A stretch of DNA of 64,000 nucleotides, taken from positions 52,893,102-52,957,101 of the forward strand of contig NC_135505.1 of assembly GCF_052857255.1 (NCBI RefSeq). The letters are read 5' to 3'. Source of the DNA: Amblyomma americanum (lineage: Eukaryota; Arthropoda; Arachnida; Ixodida; Ixodidae). Position numbers and translations under genes: made by a program. Below the pieces are notes generated by a model, which was given only the letters and a program-made list of their open reading frames with translations, had not been told where the DNA came from and searched no databases. This document shows positions 1-10,661 of this stretch, piece after piece; position 1 is the stretch's first letter, and each line of letters begins with the position of its first letter.

Positions 1-1300
1 AGATGCAGCTGTTTTATAATTTTCTCTTGAGGGATATTGGCAAACTGCTATTCATTATCTTAGAGACCTGCCATATGCGCTGTATCCAATTCTTATCTTT
101 CTAGTTAATTACTTTTCATGATCCGGATCAGTTGTCAACTACCTGCCCTAAGTAGACATTTTCCTTTACCGCTTCCGGAACCTCGCTACCAGTTGTGAAC
201 TGCAGTTCAGTGGCTGATCTTTTGGACATAGGTTTTCGGCATGTTAATTTTCAAATAAACCATTCTGCTCTGCCTGCCCAACTCCTTGATCATGATTTTC
301 AGTTGATCTCCTGAGGGACCCAGTAAGGCAAGGTCATCATCGAATTGCAGAATATAGTTATTCTCTATTACTTCTAATCCTTAACTGTTCACATTTCAGG
401 CCTCGGAATACCTCCTGTAAACTTCAAGAGAACCGTATTGGTGATATCATGTCTGTCCGCCCGACAGCCTTTCATACTGTAATTTTATTGCTAACTTTAT
501 GTGAGGATCATGGTAGCTGTAAACTTGCTCTAGATATCTTCCAGTATTTTCACATAAGGTTCTTCTACACACTGATTACCTAACGTCTGCATGACCGCTG
601 AGGTTTCCACTGATTGAAAAGTTTTTTCGTAATCATGGACGGCTTTATATAACTGTCGGTTATATATTGCGCGTTTTTTTATAACCCGATTGAAAATGAG
701 AACGTGCTTTATTGCTGATTTTCTTAAAGCCTGCCTGATAATTTTGTTCATTAAAGTGTATGGTTGCCTTCACTCTATTACCGATTACCTAGATAAATAC
801 CTTGTACGCAACGGACAGTAAGATCATCTTTTCTTATTAATTTAGATAAAATTAATGTTCTTACAAGGTTCTATTGGAATCGAGGTCGTATGACATTGCG
901 TATACAGCGTGGCTAGTTTTTTAGTACAATCTCGCCTCCATCCTTCAGGATATTTGCCTTTACGTGATCCCCACCAAATGGGTTTTTTCTTTTGCATTTC
1001 ACCTAAAGATTTCTTTACTTGCTCTTTCATTACTGATGAGAAGACGCATTGCTGTGCGTTACTCTATTTCTAATTAACTTTCTGATTACGTTGGATACTC
1101 CATAAATTTGTGTAGAAATCTATGGCTACTTTAACTATCTTATCCATATTGCTAACGACATTGCCCTCCTTGTCTCTTAATGCATACATCTGGCTTTTAG
1201 CTATGCCTTGCTTCTTCTGTACCGCTTTTAGGAAAAGGAAGAGCAGACGCCTTTGCCCTGCATTAAGCATACACAGGTTCGTAGTTATCACAGTGATATG
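1..1300 (-). mobile_element. RTE-like LINE relic, copy A
   Basis: The minus strand gives broken pieces of an endonuclease-reverse transcriptase. The linker before the RT lies at 1070-1291 (ALRDKEGNVVSNMDKI), the RT entry at 842-1030 (KKLATLYTQCHTTS), and a palm piece at 530-751 reads HDYEKTFQSVETSAVMQTL, matching the family's YEKAFDSV motif with substitutions. Bases 1-520 run in the same order as 40950-41560, which belongs to a second copy. Frames change several times and no ORF passes 75 residues, so the copy is dead. The element continues off the left edge of the window. The RTE-like label is from remembered motif similarity; exact clade is not settled. Confidence 0.75.
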
Positions 1301-1433
1301 CGTAAAAGTATGTTCTTAGCCGATGAAGACAGACATAGGCATTTCAGTTGACGAACAACCTTCATCGCCTCTCCATTCCTTCTTCTTTCCTCCGTGTTCC
1401 GATTTCTTCTTTCCACTAATAAAAGAGTTAATA

Positions 1434-1507
1434 TTTCTTCTCTCCTCTTTAGCGCCCCTCACCGCCAGTTTTTCTTCTCTCCTCTTTACCGCCCCTCACC
1501 TCCAACC
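1434..1507. repeat. Pyrimidine-rich 37-bp tandem duplication
   Basis: Two adjacent copies of a 37-bp unit start at 1434 and 1471. Each opens TTTCTTCTCTCCTCTTTA and runs into GCCCCTCACC. They sit in a wider pyrimidine-rich stretch (about 1375-1550). The two units differ at only a few positions. No gene is apparent between the LINE relic ending near 1300 and the gypsy integrase tail at 1693. Confidence 0.75.
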
Positions 1508-1692
1508 CTTTTCGTCTTGTTTCTTCCTCCTCTTCCAGCTCATCTCCCATAAAAGGGGTGAGGGGAATGTCTCTCTGTGCACTTTGCCTGTTGTCAACAG
1601 AGGCATGTGAAGAGGCGTTTAGTGCTATGATATGTTTGAAATAGCATCTTTGCAGCAGAGAGGAAAAACCAGACTTGCAAAACACCAGGCTT

Positions 1693-1850
1693 CTAGGGCC
1701 GAACTGCCCCTGTACGAGGTGCCTTTAATGCGTCTCGCCGCATAAAGACATGCGTCAAACACGCATGGTCGGGGTGCACGAAGATGTACGGAAGATCAAG
1801 GCGGGGCCAGGCGCAAATGTCTAACGCCGTCCTGCAAGCTTTGGAGTTAC
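1693..1850 (-). pseudogene. Gypsy-1 integrase C-terminal remnant
   Basis: The minus frame contains FVHPDHACLTHVFMRRDALK, which matches the stretch after the catalytic core in gypsy integrases, where THVFVRRD-like sequence precedes the PPYTGPF box. It lies about 1.2 kb from the integrase core at 2845-3154, where several hundred bases would be usual. The foldback insertion between them accounts for the excess. Confidence 0.6.
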
Positions 1851-2640
1851 AGTGGTGAGCAGCCCTGTCTAGAGCGCACCGATGGCGTTCTGTGGAGCAA
1901 GTCAGTACCATCTAACGTTAGGTTCCGGGTTTCAGGTTTGCGTTCCGTGCGCATGCGCGGCCAGAATAAAGCGGTGCCTGCTTGTAGGTTCTTGACCGCA
2001 TTTCCGCTCAGTGCTTGCGCTTCACGCTGATAGGGCCGCGCTGAATGATCTGCAACAGCGATCGGAAAACTAACGTGTTTCCCGCATATCACTAGACGGC
2101 TAGACAAGCAGGTTCAAGTGATACGGGTGATCCCACGTTTCAAACACGGCTAAGATTGCGAGAATCTAGCCTAGTTGGTTGTTCCGTGTCAGTTTCCTGT
2201 CTGTACAAAGTTAGCGCGTTGCCGCCACGCACCATACGTTTCTGGCGTATTGCCTCATGCCGTGCCATTGCGATGTGTTACCCGCTACAAGGATCACCGC
2301 ATTCGGCATCCGTACAGATCTAGGATCTTGGATTCAGAAACACGCAATCATCCGCTCTCACTCGCGCTTGCTTGCCTGGACGTCTCGTTACGTTCGTGAA
2401 ACACGGCTGCATGCCGACAGCCTGCCCACTGTCACAAATGCAAGCAGAGCGGCCCTGGTGGCACTAAACGAACTCGCAAGGTGGGGGCTGGACAAGGAAG
2501 CGAAGAGTAGGCATCCCGCTGTTTTTGCCACGCATGCCCACAGGACGCATAGCTCAAATCCAGAGCCTAATGTTAGATGGTGCTGACTTGCTCTAAAGGA
2601 CACCGTGGGCGCGCTCTAGACAGAGCTCCTCACCACTGTA
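1849..2640. mobile_element. Foldback element with arms of about 300 bp
   Basis: The sequence is an imperfect palindrome centred near 2244. The left arm starts ACAGTGGTGAG at 1849; its reverse complement closes the right arm at 2639. Matching blocks include GAGCAAGTCAG next to ACCATCTAAC, and CTGTCTAGAGCGC, in both arms. Similarity weakens toward the centre but can still be followed, for example in the CGTGTTTC blocks. The palindrome splits gypsy-1 integrase. No transposase ORF was recognised. It could be a non-autonomous DNA transposon with long terminal inverted repeats, or an inverted duplication. No clear target duplication was found. Confidence 0.65.
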
Positions 2641-2844
2641 CTGCAGAGGATTTGGCGAGAGAGCAGAAGGAACGAACAAATTTCAGGGACGCGGCGAGGT
2701 TACAGCGAGGACTAGTTCGGTGACTGAACAGCCGAGGTGACGATGAAGGACGGCACGTAGACCAAGAACAACCATTGACAGGTGGTTTACCCAGTACTCT
2801 CCGTCGAGGCACGCAGTGAGGGGAGCCTTGAGCTGGCGAAAAAT

Positions 2845-3160
2845 CTACTCTACCATTCTGTTACCAAAGTGGTATGCTGTGGTAGGCTGTGCTATGAGAG
2901 TGCTTAGTGCCAAGCACATGGTTGGGAGAGATAAAGATGGTACAACCAAACTACCGGCCGTACTTCGTTGTAACAATGCCAGGACAGCCGAAACGAGAAA
3001 CCCGCGCCGAAATAAAGCCTTTGGCAACCATTTCTGCAATGATGTTCGGAATGCGCACGGCTCCAGGCCAAGGGACGAAGTGGTTAATCATTCTCAGAAT
3101 GTGCCGACCCTTTCGTGAGCGAGACAGCGGTCCAACCGAGATGGACGTGGTCAACGTGAC
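2845..3160 (-). pseudogene. Gypsy-1 integrase core remnant
   Basis: The minus frame 3154-2951 reads VGPLSRSRKGRHILRMINHF and later FISARVSRFGCPGIVTTKYG. This corresponds to the VDLVGPLP...LTIVDRFTRWPEA...SRFGVP...TTDRG block of Ty3/gypsy integrases. The TTDRG motif has become TTKYG, losing the second catalytic Asp of the DDE triad. The overlapping minus frame at 3039-2845 continues the domain after a frameshift. Confidence 0.75.
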
Positions 3161-3537
3161 ACCCAGGTTGCAAGAAATACTGGATGGAATTCTTCATGTG
3201 GCAGGTCATTTTGGTGATCTGGCAAGCAGGGAACTTGCGGGCGCTGTAGCGAACACTACAATGTTGATACTAGGCGAGACCTACGTACCGCAGTTCAAGG
3301 AGGCGCTGCGTGCCTCAAATTCTGGTATGGGAGATGTCATGAAGCGTGCGAAAAATTGCACGACGAAAGGCAGCCGGAATGAAAGGGTGAGGTACCGTCA
3401 TGAACGTGTCGCACCAGATCCAACCGTTCACCAACAGATGAAGCACACGCTGCAGCCGGAGGGAACGGGTGAGGTCACGCAAGGCTTGACCCTCGGGGTC
3501 CTCGATATGCGCATGGGCAGGACACTCCCAACCTATA

Positions 3538-4076
3538 CTAGATGGAGAAGTGACAACGGAAGTGATGCATGAAAGTGTCAGCTGCAGCGTTGCTGGTGCC
3601 TTTGATCACGTGGATATCCGTGGTAAGTGATAGGTGGGCCAGCTGACGGACTTGTCGGGCGAGGCGTTTGGAAGCTTTCGTGCTGAATACATATGCCAGT
3701 GGATTACGAATTGTCAAAACGTAAAATTGCTGACCCTTCAAGAAATGTCGGTAGTGCTGGATGATGCAGATCAGCAGCTAACGGCCAAAACGCTGTTGCG
3801 GGTCTCAGCAGATTGGACCTTCCAAGAGAATGACGGTGGGAGCCAATCAGACTCGATTTGCTGCTGGAGAACAACGCCGATGGCAACATTGGAAGCATCC
3901 ATCATGATGCGAATGGGTGCGTAAGTACTAGGATGAATGAGAAGGACATAATCAGCAACGGCTTGCTTAGCAGCCGTGAAAGAACATTGCGCTTCAGGTG
4001 ACAAGGAAAGCGCGGACAGGGGGCTCGAGGTCGTGCGATGAAGCTCAGTCAAGGGAATGTTATGCCTGGAGATCAA
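3538..4076 (-). pseudogene. Gypsy-1 RNase H and connector remnant
   Basis: Frame 4076-3771 contains EAQCSFTAAKQAVADYVLL followed by IRIMMDASNVAIGVVLQQQ. This is the RT connector and the start of RNase H, where DAS is the first catalytic Asp motif. Frame 3741-3538 carries HLSLTTDIHVIKGTSNAAAD, matching the end of RNase H (the GxxNxxADxxSR region). The pieces lie in different frames, so the protein is not made. Confidence 0.75.
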
Positions 4077-4149
4077 GCCCGGATTCCAATTCTGCGGGAT
4101 GCAAAATGTATCCTGCGAATGCCCCTTTTTACAAGCCCGGTGCTTCGCC

Positions 4150-4579
4150 GCAAGGCATCAGCGCTCTAATGCGACTCGCGACCACGATATGGTCAATGTA
4201 GGCGAATATAGCCTGGAGTCCGCTGTCGCTTCGGCAACTAATCGTTGAAAAATCTGTGGTGCGTTGAAGAGCCCAAAAGTATGCGCGCGAACTCAAACTG
4301 GCTAAATGGCGTAGCGATGGCCTTCTGACGCATATCGGCAGGCTCGACGGGAATTTGGTTATAAGCCTTTACATTCTCTTCGTTGCTGAAAATCTTTCAG
4401 CCCTTCAATAAGGTGAAATCCTGGTTTTGTGGAGGGGGATAGCTATCGTGGGCCGCGTGAGCGTTCAGCGCCCGGTTGTCTCCACACGGCCGCCAGTCTC
4501 TTGGTTCTTTATTGGACACCAGATGGTTGGGTGACGCCAAAGTGCTAGAAGAAGGTAGTACAATACCTAGCTTGAGCAT
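4150..4579 (-). pseudogene. Gypsy-1 reverse transcriptase remnant
   Basis: Frame 4579-4397 includes a DWRPCGDNRALNAHAAHDSY block, the gypsy RT segment normally written WRPCGDYRALN. Further down, in shifted frames, KAYNQIPVEPADM (before the FGLFEF-type block) can be read. The YIDD region is missing or degraded, pointing to an internal deletion. Confidence 0.75.
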
Positions 4580-4747
4580 GTGCTCGACTTTTATTTTAGC
4601 AATGACCAGACGCCCACAGAAGTTATTGCGCGGTCTTTCTGCGATCGGTTGACCATGCGTAACAATGGGGTCGGTTATGCTCTGCCGGCGTTGGTCGTTT
4701 ACATTTCAAGCCTTCGTGACCTCATGAAAGTCTTCCAGGATTTTCGC

Positions 4748-5050
4748 CTACAGGCATAGAGGAATCAGCATGTGGATGCCAGTGGCAGCGAGCAGCCGAC
4801 GTAAGGGCAGCGATAGATAGGCGCGTCTTGCGGTGGACGAGCTGATAGAGGCGCATGCTGACATCCAGGCCGAAATAGATGAGAAAGTCGGAGCCGAGGT
4901 TTGGCTGAAGGTGACAGTGAGGGACAGCAGGCCATACTTGGCGATGGAGGAAGGGTTCACAGCACCATTTGCATGGGGAAGTTCATCGGCGGGCACCGTG
5001 CCTAAAAGTGCGATAATACCAGCACTCTGCTGAGGGGAAAACCGGTGCAA
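4748..5050 (-). pseudogene. Gypsy-1 protease-region remnant
   Basis: Frame 5050-4748 contains DELPHANGAVNPSSIAKYGL, matching the LYAANGSxIxTYG stretch that follows the protease active site in Mag-like gypsy elements. The DTG active site itself was not seen. It lies between Gag and RT, as expected. Confidence 0.5.
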
Positions 5051-5089
5051 GCGTGCGTTGCTTGGGGAAGGAGTACGGCAGCCAGGACG

Positions 5090-5723
5090 TTAGTAGCAAC
5101 TGCGGTGGCCATGTAAGGACGTCCGCAGCGCCTCGAGAAAAGCGGCGAGCGGTTCGATGCAGGCCTCTAACCGCGACATTGTAGAGGACTCTAGAATGGA
5201 AGTGCGGGCGGCTACAGAAGGAAAATGCATGTCGTGGACTCGATCACCTAACTGGGCCCGGCGATCGAGGGTCATGGCGCCTCCAGAAAAAAAGAGAAGC
5301 GGTTAGACTGCGGCAAGCGCTGCAGAAAAAGCTCCCTCAACAGCGCACAGTCGTTGTTGCTTGAGTCGAAGTTGCTTCCTCCCAGGACCTGCCGCGTACT
5401 ATTTCAGCAGTGTTAGGGGCGGCGATCTCCAAGATTTTAACTGGTGAGCAGGTTATAAAGACGCGTGCTCTCTGGCACTCTGTGCTGCGGTCCAGGATGC
5501 TCTGCTTAAGGCATTGACGTGGGGCATCGTTCAAGGATCCAGAGATTTCGTCAGTGATATCTTGAGCCACCTCAGGACACAGACTGAAAAGCAGGCGGTG
5601 AGGCCGAGTAGTCTCCGAGATGACGCGGTATAGATGAAATATGACTTCCACCTGGGCGAAACACACCTGCGGGATCTTGCGCAAGAACGGTCGAAAGGTT
5701 AGCTTAATTTCTGCAACTTCCAC
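5090..5723 (-). pseudogene. Gypsy-1 Gag remnant
   Basis: Frame 5723-5337 contains KIPQVCFAQVEVIFHLYRVI and LCPEVAQDITDEI. This matches the capsid-like start of arthropod gypsy Gag proteins (PxLWFAQVEAQF...LxPEVAQEVRD). Frame 5275-5090 gives the Gag end (LDRRAQLGDRVHDM). No zinc knuckle is evident. Stops separate the two pieces. Confidence 0.7.
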
Positions 5724-5800
5724 TGTGCGCGTGTAAGTGGCAGCGGAAGGTCGCCTGAGGAAGGCAGGTTGCTATGGTCGGTCATTTCTTTGTCCTGAGT

Positions 5801-6683
5801 CAGCAATGCCGGGAACGGCTTTAATTTTGTCTGCGCGTTTGTCTTTTGCCTGATAAACACCTTGCGAGCATCGAAATGCTCACGGTGAATATCATTTTTA
5901 AATAAACCAGTTGATATGAAAATGATGGTTGATTTGCATATTTAGGCGTAATGTGTATTAGGTGCGCGAGCACTTCGGCTCACACTGCAGTTCCGGTGTA
6001 TGGATTCAGTGTTTACGACTGGAAGCAGATTGGTTATGGATAATCAGTTAACCCCTTGAATGCGGCATTGGTCACTCTATAATTAACATTTATAGATCTC
6101 TGGGAGTCCTTATGCCACTCCTGATGCATTGGCGCAGCTGTCATGAGATGCGCCACTGCCCTACTATGATAGACGGTGTCATGGGTAGGACATGGGAGAC
6201 TCAGGGTGTTCTCGCAGAGCAACCTCTCTCGAATAATTGAACTGCCACCAGGCACGGCGGGTAATGTGCTGTGAATATGGTGGGCAGGTTGCAAGGTAAG
6301 TACACGCGTGTGCGTTTGTGCTTCTGTGCGTGTGTGTATCCTATGAACGCATCTTGGAAGGATGCCCCTATCACGATGCGAACGTGTGAGCATCCTGCAA
6401 AACAGGCTCCTAAAATCAAAATTGCAAACAGACCGACAGAAAACCAAGGAAATAAACCAAGACAATACAGCTATAAGCCGGCAATGCCGGCTATTACTGG
6501 TAACGCGCAATATGAAGCAATGAAACTCAGTACAAAGGAGGTTGACAGGAGGTGAATTATATTAAGCATCTTTAATGCGGAAAATATATCGGAATTAAAA
6601 TGCTTTAATGGGCCATGTTCATCTGAATAACTCCTAATCATGACTTAAATAGTTTTTGTGCTTGACGTTCAAAAGGGTCTGAT
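5801..6683. other. Intergenic stretch, no gene recognised
   Basis: This holds a short GT-rich tract around 6305-6340 (GTGTGCGTTTGTGC...). No protein motif was recognised in any frame; the longest minus ORF (6510-6034) has no recognisable domain. Confidence 0.5.
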
Positions 6684-6790
6684 TGTGTGAGGGATGCCAT
6701 AGTGGAGGTCTTCTCAAAATTTCGGCCACCTGCATTTCTTTAACGTTCATTGTTATGGCAGAGCACAGGGGCCGCTAGCTTTATGCGTCC
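6684..6790 (-). mobile_element. Ruka-like SINE fragment
   Basis: The stretch TGAGGGATGCCATAGTGGAG, followed by AAATTTCGGCCACCTG and TTCTTTAACGTTCA, aligns with the body of the SINE at 7742-7836 and 13507-13654 (GAAACGTCGTAGTGAAGGG, CTACCTGG, TTCTTTAACGTCA). The tRNA-like head is absent. The fragment is more diverged than the split copy. Confidence 0.6.
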
Positions 6791-6809
6791 ATAAAATAGC
6801 AGATGACGA

Positions 6810-7741
6810 GGATCTGGCAACAACACATATTTCGAAGGACGGAGGGTAAATTGTGCTAGAAAAGCTAGCCGCTCTGTATGCGCAATTCGTTATGACATCG
6901 AGCATACCAGAAGCCTGGAATAACGCTAACACTGTCTTAATTGATCAGAAAAGCGACATCAAGGATTTGAGAACATTCAGACGGATATGATTAATCTACG
7001 TCGCCTACAATATATTTACTAAGGTAATCGCCACTAAAACCAGGACAACTTTAAACATCAATCAACCTAATTATCAGGCAGGCTTTCGTTCAGGACCCGA
7101 GACAATCGACCATATGCACACTATAAATATGGCGAGACACATGCTGTGAATATAACCAAACGCCTACACCAGCTTTAATTGATTACAAGGAAGAATTTGA
7201 CTCAGTGAAAACCTCAGCAGTCATGCAGGCATTGAGGAATCAGGGTGTAGAAATTATTTATATAGAAATACTGGAAGACATATGTAACGACTGCACACTG
7301 ACCATTGTCCTTCGTAAAGTCAGCAATAAACCTTGAATATAAGAAGAGGTTTAGGAAGGACAACATGACCTGGGAAGAGCTATGCATCGCCTATTAAAAG
7401 GAGGTGTTCCGTGGCCTGGATCAGGAAAAGCTGGGGCTAATAGCCAATGTAAAATAACTATGTTTTTGCGATTCGCTGGTGACATTTCATTGCAATGTCA
7501 CCGAGGAAATATGCTGCTAGGCATGATAAATGACTTCAGCAAAGCAGAACGGCAGATATTAAAATTAACACGCAGAAAACGAAAGTAATGCTGAACAGTC
7601 TTGGAAGGGACCAGCAGGTCAAAATTGGTAGCGAGGTGCAAGATGTGGTAAGAGAATACGTCGCCTTAGGGCAGGTAGGGGCAGCTGACGCGGATCATGA
7701 GAGAGAAATAACTAAAAAAAGAAGCATGATGCGGATCCCAT
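6810..7741 (+). mobile_element. RTE-like LINE, 5' portion (copy B)
   Basis: Plus-strand pieces read LEKLAALYAQFVMTSSIPEA, NYQAGFRSG (around 7070) and TKVMLNSLGRDQQVKIGSEV (around 7580-7640), the RT order of the same family as 1-1300. Around 7200-7290 the block SAVMQALRNQGV is recognisable at nucleotide level. Frames are broken. The reading stops at REITKKRSMMRI near 7738, where the SINE begins, and appears to resume at 13655 with KPMWQTLSDHELRLPL. Confidence 0.75.
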
Positions 7742-7836
7742 GTTTGGTTTGGTTTATGGGGTTTTAACGTTGGAAAGCGACCCAGGCTATGAGAAACGTC
7801 GTAGTGAAGGGCTCCGGAAATTTAGACTACCTGGTG
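7742..7836 (-). mobile_element. Ruka-like SINE, 3' half (split copy)
   Basis: The minus-orientation SINE ends here in an AAACC-rich tail (plus: TTTGGTTTGGTTTATGGGG). The body motif runs through CGTAGTGAAGGGCTCCGG up to CCTGGTG at 7830-7836. The other half, with the tRNA-like head, lies at 13507-13654. The halves share the 7-bp CCTGGTG, the likely target duplication of the I-group LINE between them. Confidence 0.8.
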
Positions 7837-7880
7837 GTGTTGGTGGTGGTGGTGGTGGTGGTGGTGGTGGTGGTGGTGGT
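7837..7880. repeat. (TGG)n microsatellite forming the LINE tail
   Basis: A run of GGT/TGG triplets lies at the 3' terminus of the minus-strand I-group LINE. It follows directly on the target duplication. The tail is trinucleotide (CCA)n in element orientation, not poly(A). Confidence 0.85.
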
Positions 7881-7915
7881 GAAAAGCCTTTATTGAACGA
7901 AAGAGGTGAGGCTCT

Positions 7916-8347
7916 TTAAAGAGCCCCGAAATGGGTGGAGTCCTTATTCCGGGACCCTGTTGGTCGAAGCCGCATGCTTAGCCCTCTTGACCAAAGCTTC
8001 TGGGCCTGAAGGTTCGAACAGCCAAGCAGGGCCGCCTCCCATTCCTCTCTGGTAGGGTTGGGGGGTGGGGAGAGAGCTGAGTGGCGCTGGCAAGCCCAAA
8101 CCATGTGGTAGGCGTCAGCCACCTCCCCACAATGTTTGCACTTGCCAGTGAACGCGGGATTGAAGTATTTTAGTACTGCCGGGCACAGCATTGTGTTCGC
8201 GAATAATCGGAGTAGAAAGAGTTCATTTGCTTTCCCCAGTCCCATTGCAGGGGCCGGGTAGAGGCGATGCCTATCCTTATAATAGGATGTGATAGCTTTG
8301 AAGGAAAGTAAGCAGCTGCCTTCAGGTTCCAGCTCCTCAAGAGCCAA
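7916..8347 (-). pseudogene. I-1 ORF2 C-terminal segment
   Basis: This 143-residue minus frame holds CKHCGEVADAYHMVWACQRH, a Cys-Cys-His-Cys pattern typical of the end of I-group and R1-like ORF2 proteins, then TREEWEAALLGCSNLQAQ. A related Cys/His segment occurs after the RNase H domain in the second copy (about 49620-49690). Confidence 0.75.
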
Positions 8348-8429
8348 TGGGAATGCCCGGTGAATGATTGCTCGGGCCGCCGCGTCTGCCGCTTGTGTTT
8401 CCTGCTAGGCCCTGATTGCCCGGAGTCCA

Positions 8430-8760
8430 AACCAGGCAGCTGGGAATAGGATCAGTATCCCAGCTACAGTTCCTTAGTATTCGTTTAGCTAGTGGAATTA
8501 TCCAGCCAGCGTCATAATTGCGGGATGCCGAACGCGCGCCTGTTATTATGTTTGGATTTTGAATCAGAAGCAGCTAGGGCGATGGCAACCTCTTCAGCTT
8601 GTGTTGTGCCTGGGGCTCGAAAGGAAATCCCATCTACCTGTATTTCTTGATGTATGGCCGCGGCCGTGTACCACCCCCCGTGGGTCGGCCCAGCTACATC
8701 TACCTAAAAGATACCATGTTTGTTGCCATAGTGGTGCGCTAAGGCTTCCGCCCTAGCCTG
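8430..8760 (-). pseudogene. I-1 ORF2 RNase H remnant
   Basis: In the minus strand near 8700-8600, FVDVAGPTHGGWYTAAAI is followed by TTQAEEVAIALAASDSKS. This matches RNase H, with the Asp of VDVA, the Glu of QAEEVAIALA and the Asp of SDSKS as the catalytic positions. It has no long ORF because of frameshifts and stops. The HTG and GNEAAD end is degraded. Confidence 0.7.
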
Positions 8761-9058
8761 ACGACGGCCACTATGATCCTCCTTGTCCATATTAGTGGGG
8801 AGGAGTCGAAATCTGACGACGCGTCTCCAGAGTTCGGGCACTCGGACCCGCTCCTGAATGTGAAAATTATTTTGGATGTGAAGGCGGGCTAGCAAGTGCC
8901 AACCCGACTTCGTTTGGGCTAGCATCGTGTGTTGATTTGTGAGATGGGCTTCCTTGAACTCCTGAAAAGTGTTCACCACTCCCAATGCAAGAAGTCTCGC
9001 ATTGGAGGTGGACACAGGATAGTCAAGTGCCCTCTTCGTCATTTTGCGGAGTATTACC

Positions 9059-10445
9059 TCATCTTTTTCTTTCTTCGTGTTTCCGCAAGGGTAGATAAGG
9101 GACCCAATAGAGGATTCGGCTGATTACGAAAACATGGGCCAGCCGCACGGCATCCCTGCTTCGCAAACCCCCTCTCTTGTTGGAGACGCGACGGACCACA
9201 TGGCCTACTTGGTCTCCAACTTTGCGGAGTTTGTGCAATGTTGTGTCTACTCTCCTTTGGTTATGGATGAAGAGCCCTAGCATTCGAATCTCTTTGGCCT
9301 CGTGGATGGGGCCATTTGCTAAGGAAAGATGTATTTGGGTAGTGTCCTTATCGAATGCCAAAAGGCGCACAAATTCAGATTTCTTGGGTGCGCATTGGAG
9401 ACCACAGTGCCCTGCGTAGCGATCCACTACGTGATCGGCTGATTTCAGGCATTCCTCTATGTGCCCTAAGTTTCCCTCTGTGGCCCAGATCGTGATATCA
9501 TCGGAATACAGAGCATGCCGTATGCCTTCGATACCATTGAACTGGTCAGGGAGATGAAGCTTAGTCAAAATAAAGAGTAGGGTGATAGCACCGCGCCTTG
9601 TGGTGTCCCCCGCGTACCCATTTGATACGGACCAAATTCTGCCTCTTGGATTCTGATTAGTGCGGCTCGATCAGTCAGGAAGCCTTTGATATAATTTAAA
9701 GTGTTGCGGCCACAGGTGGATTCATTGAGGTTTGTTAGTATGACGCTGTGTTTGATGTTGTCGAAGGCTCCTTTCAAGTCCAAGGCCAGGACGACCTTGT
9801 CATTATGTGGGTGTTCGACTGGTTGTATTATGTCTCTGTTGAGTTGGAGGAGTACGTCCTGTGCGGACGTATGTGGGCGAAAGCCGAACATAGTGTCTGG
9901 AAATATGTTTCGTTGTTCCAAGTATTCGGAGAGCCTATCCCGCACCATGGTTTCCATAAGCTTGCCGACACACGAGGCGAGCGAGATAGGCCTCAAGTTG
10001 TCTGTGTTGATTTCCTTTCCCGCCTTGGGGATGAATGCTACTAGGGCTGTTTTCCCATCAAGGGGTGCGGGTTCTCTCCCTTCCATATAGTGTTGATGTA
10101 TTTCACAAGGGCCTCGTTCGCCTGGTCAGGGAGATTGGCCAGCAGCTTAACTGTGACCTTGTCCCGTCCAGGCGCAGTGCCTCTCCTCAATTTGGTCAGG
10201 GCTGCATTGATATCAAATAATTGGAACGGTTGGTCCAACTCAGGATCATATTTGCCAGAGTAAAGATACTCCTGACCACGAGGGCCCTGTTTCCAGCAGA
10301 GATACTTGCCTTTGAGTGTCTCTACAAGTTGTGCTGTGCTGCCCTTGAAATTATGGAGTGCTAGTTGTAAGTGGCGCTTTGTTCGCCCCGTGTCTGCGCG
10401 GGGTCTATAAGGCTGCGGAAAAGCCTCAAAGTGTTCTTGCCGCAC
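9059..10445 (-). pseudogene. I-1 ORF2 reverse transcriptase
   Basis: Three overlapping minus frames (10445-10041, 10086-9565, 9568-9059) carry a nearly complete RT: GTAPGRDKVTVKLLANLP, PISLASCVGKLMETMV, LALDLKGAFDNIKHSV (catalytic Asp region), TRGTPQGAVLSP, and LYSDDITIW. The last is the YADD box with Ala changed to Ser, a tolerated variant in some RTs. Two frameshifts break the domain. The closest relative in this window is 47383-48447. Confidence 0.88.
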
Positions 10446-10661
10446 ATCTGTCTGGCAGCCGTATTACAGTGATCTATCCAGTTGGCGTCAGCAGACTGGG
10501 AGACATGCTGAGCTGCTTTGTGAGAAAGATCTAGGAAGCGCTTCTTGAGTATTCTGTTATGTTTGTCTTTTCCAACGTTTGGTGAGGCTGCGGCGTTCTT
10601 CCAAGGTGTGTAGGTGATGGTTGTCCACTGCCGGGCAGTCTTCCGTGCTTTGTATTTGTGT

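Larger units (their letters stand above)
1690..5800 (-). mobile_element. Decayed Ty3/gypsy retrotransposon (gypsy-1)
   Basis: Reading the minus strand from 5800 down gives the canonical gypsy order: Gag (5723-5090), protease region (5050-4748), RT (4579-4150), RNase H (4076-3771), then integrase (3741-2845, with its tail at 1850-1693). Every domain is broken by stops and frameshifts. LTRs were not identified by eye. The integrase is interrupted by a foldback sequence at 1849-2640. Long plus-strand ORFs here, such as 2907-3572, are antisense shadows. Confidence 0.8.

Noticed and set aside
2907..3572. 221-residue plus-strand ORF
   Set aside because: It overlaps gypsy-1 integrase coding on the minus strand and has no motif of its own.
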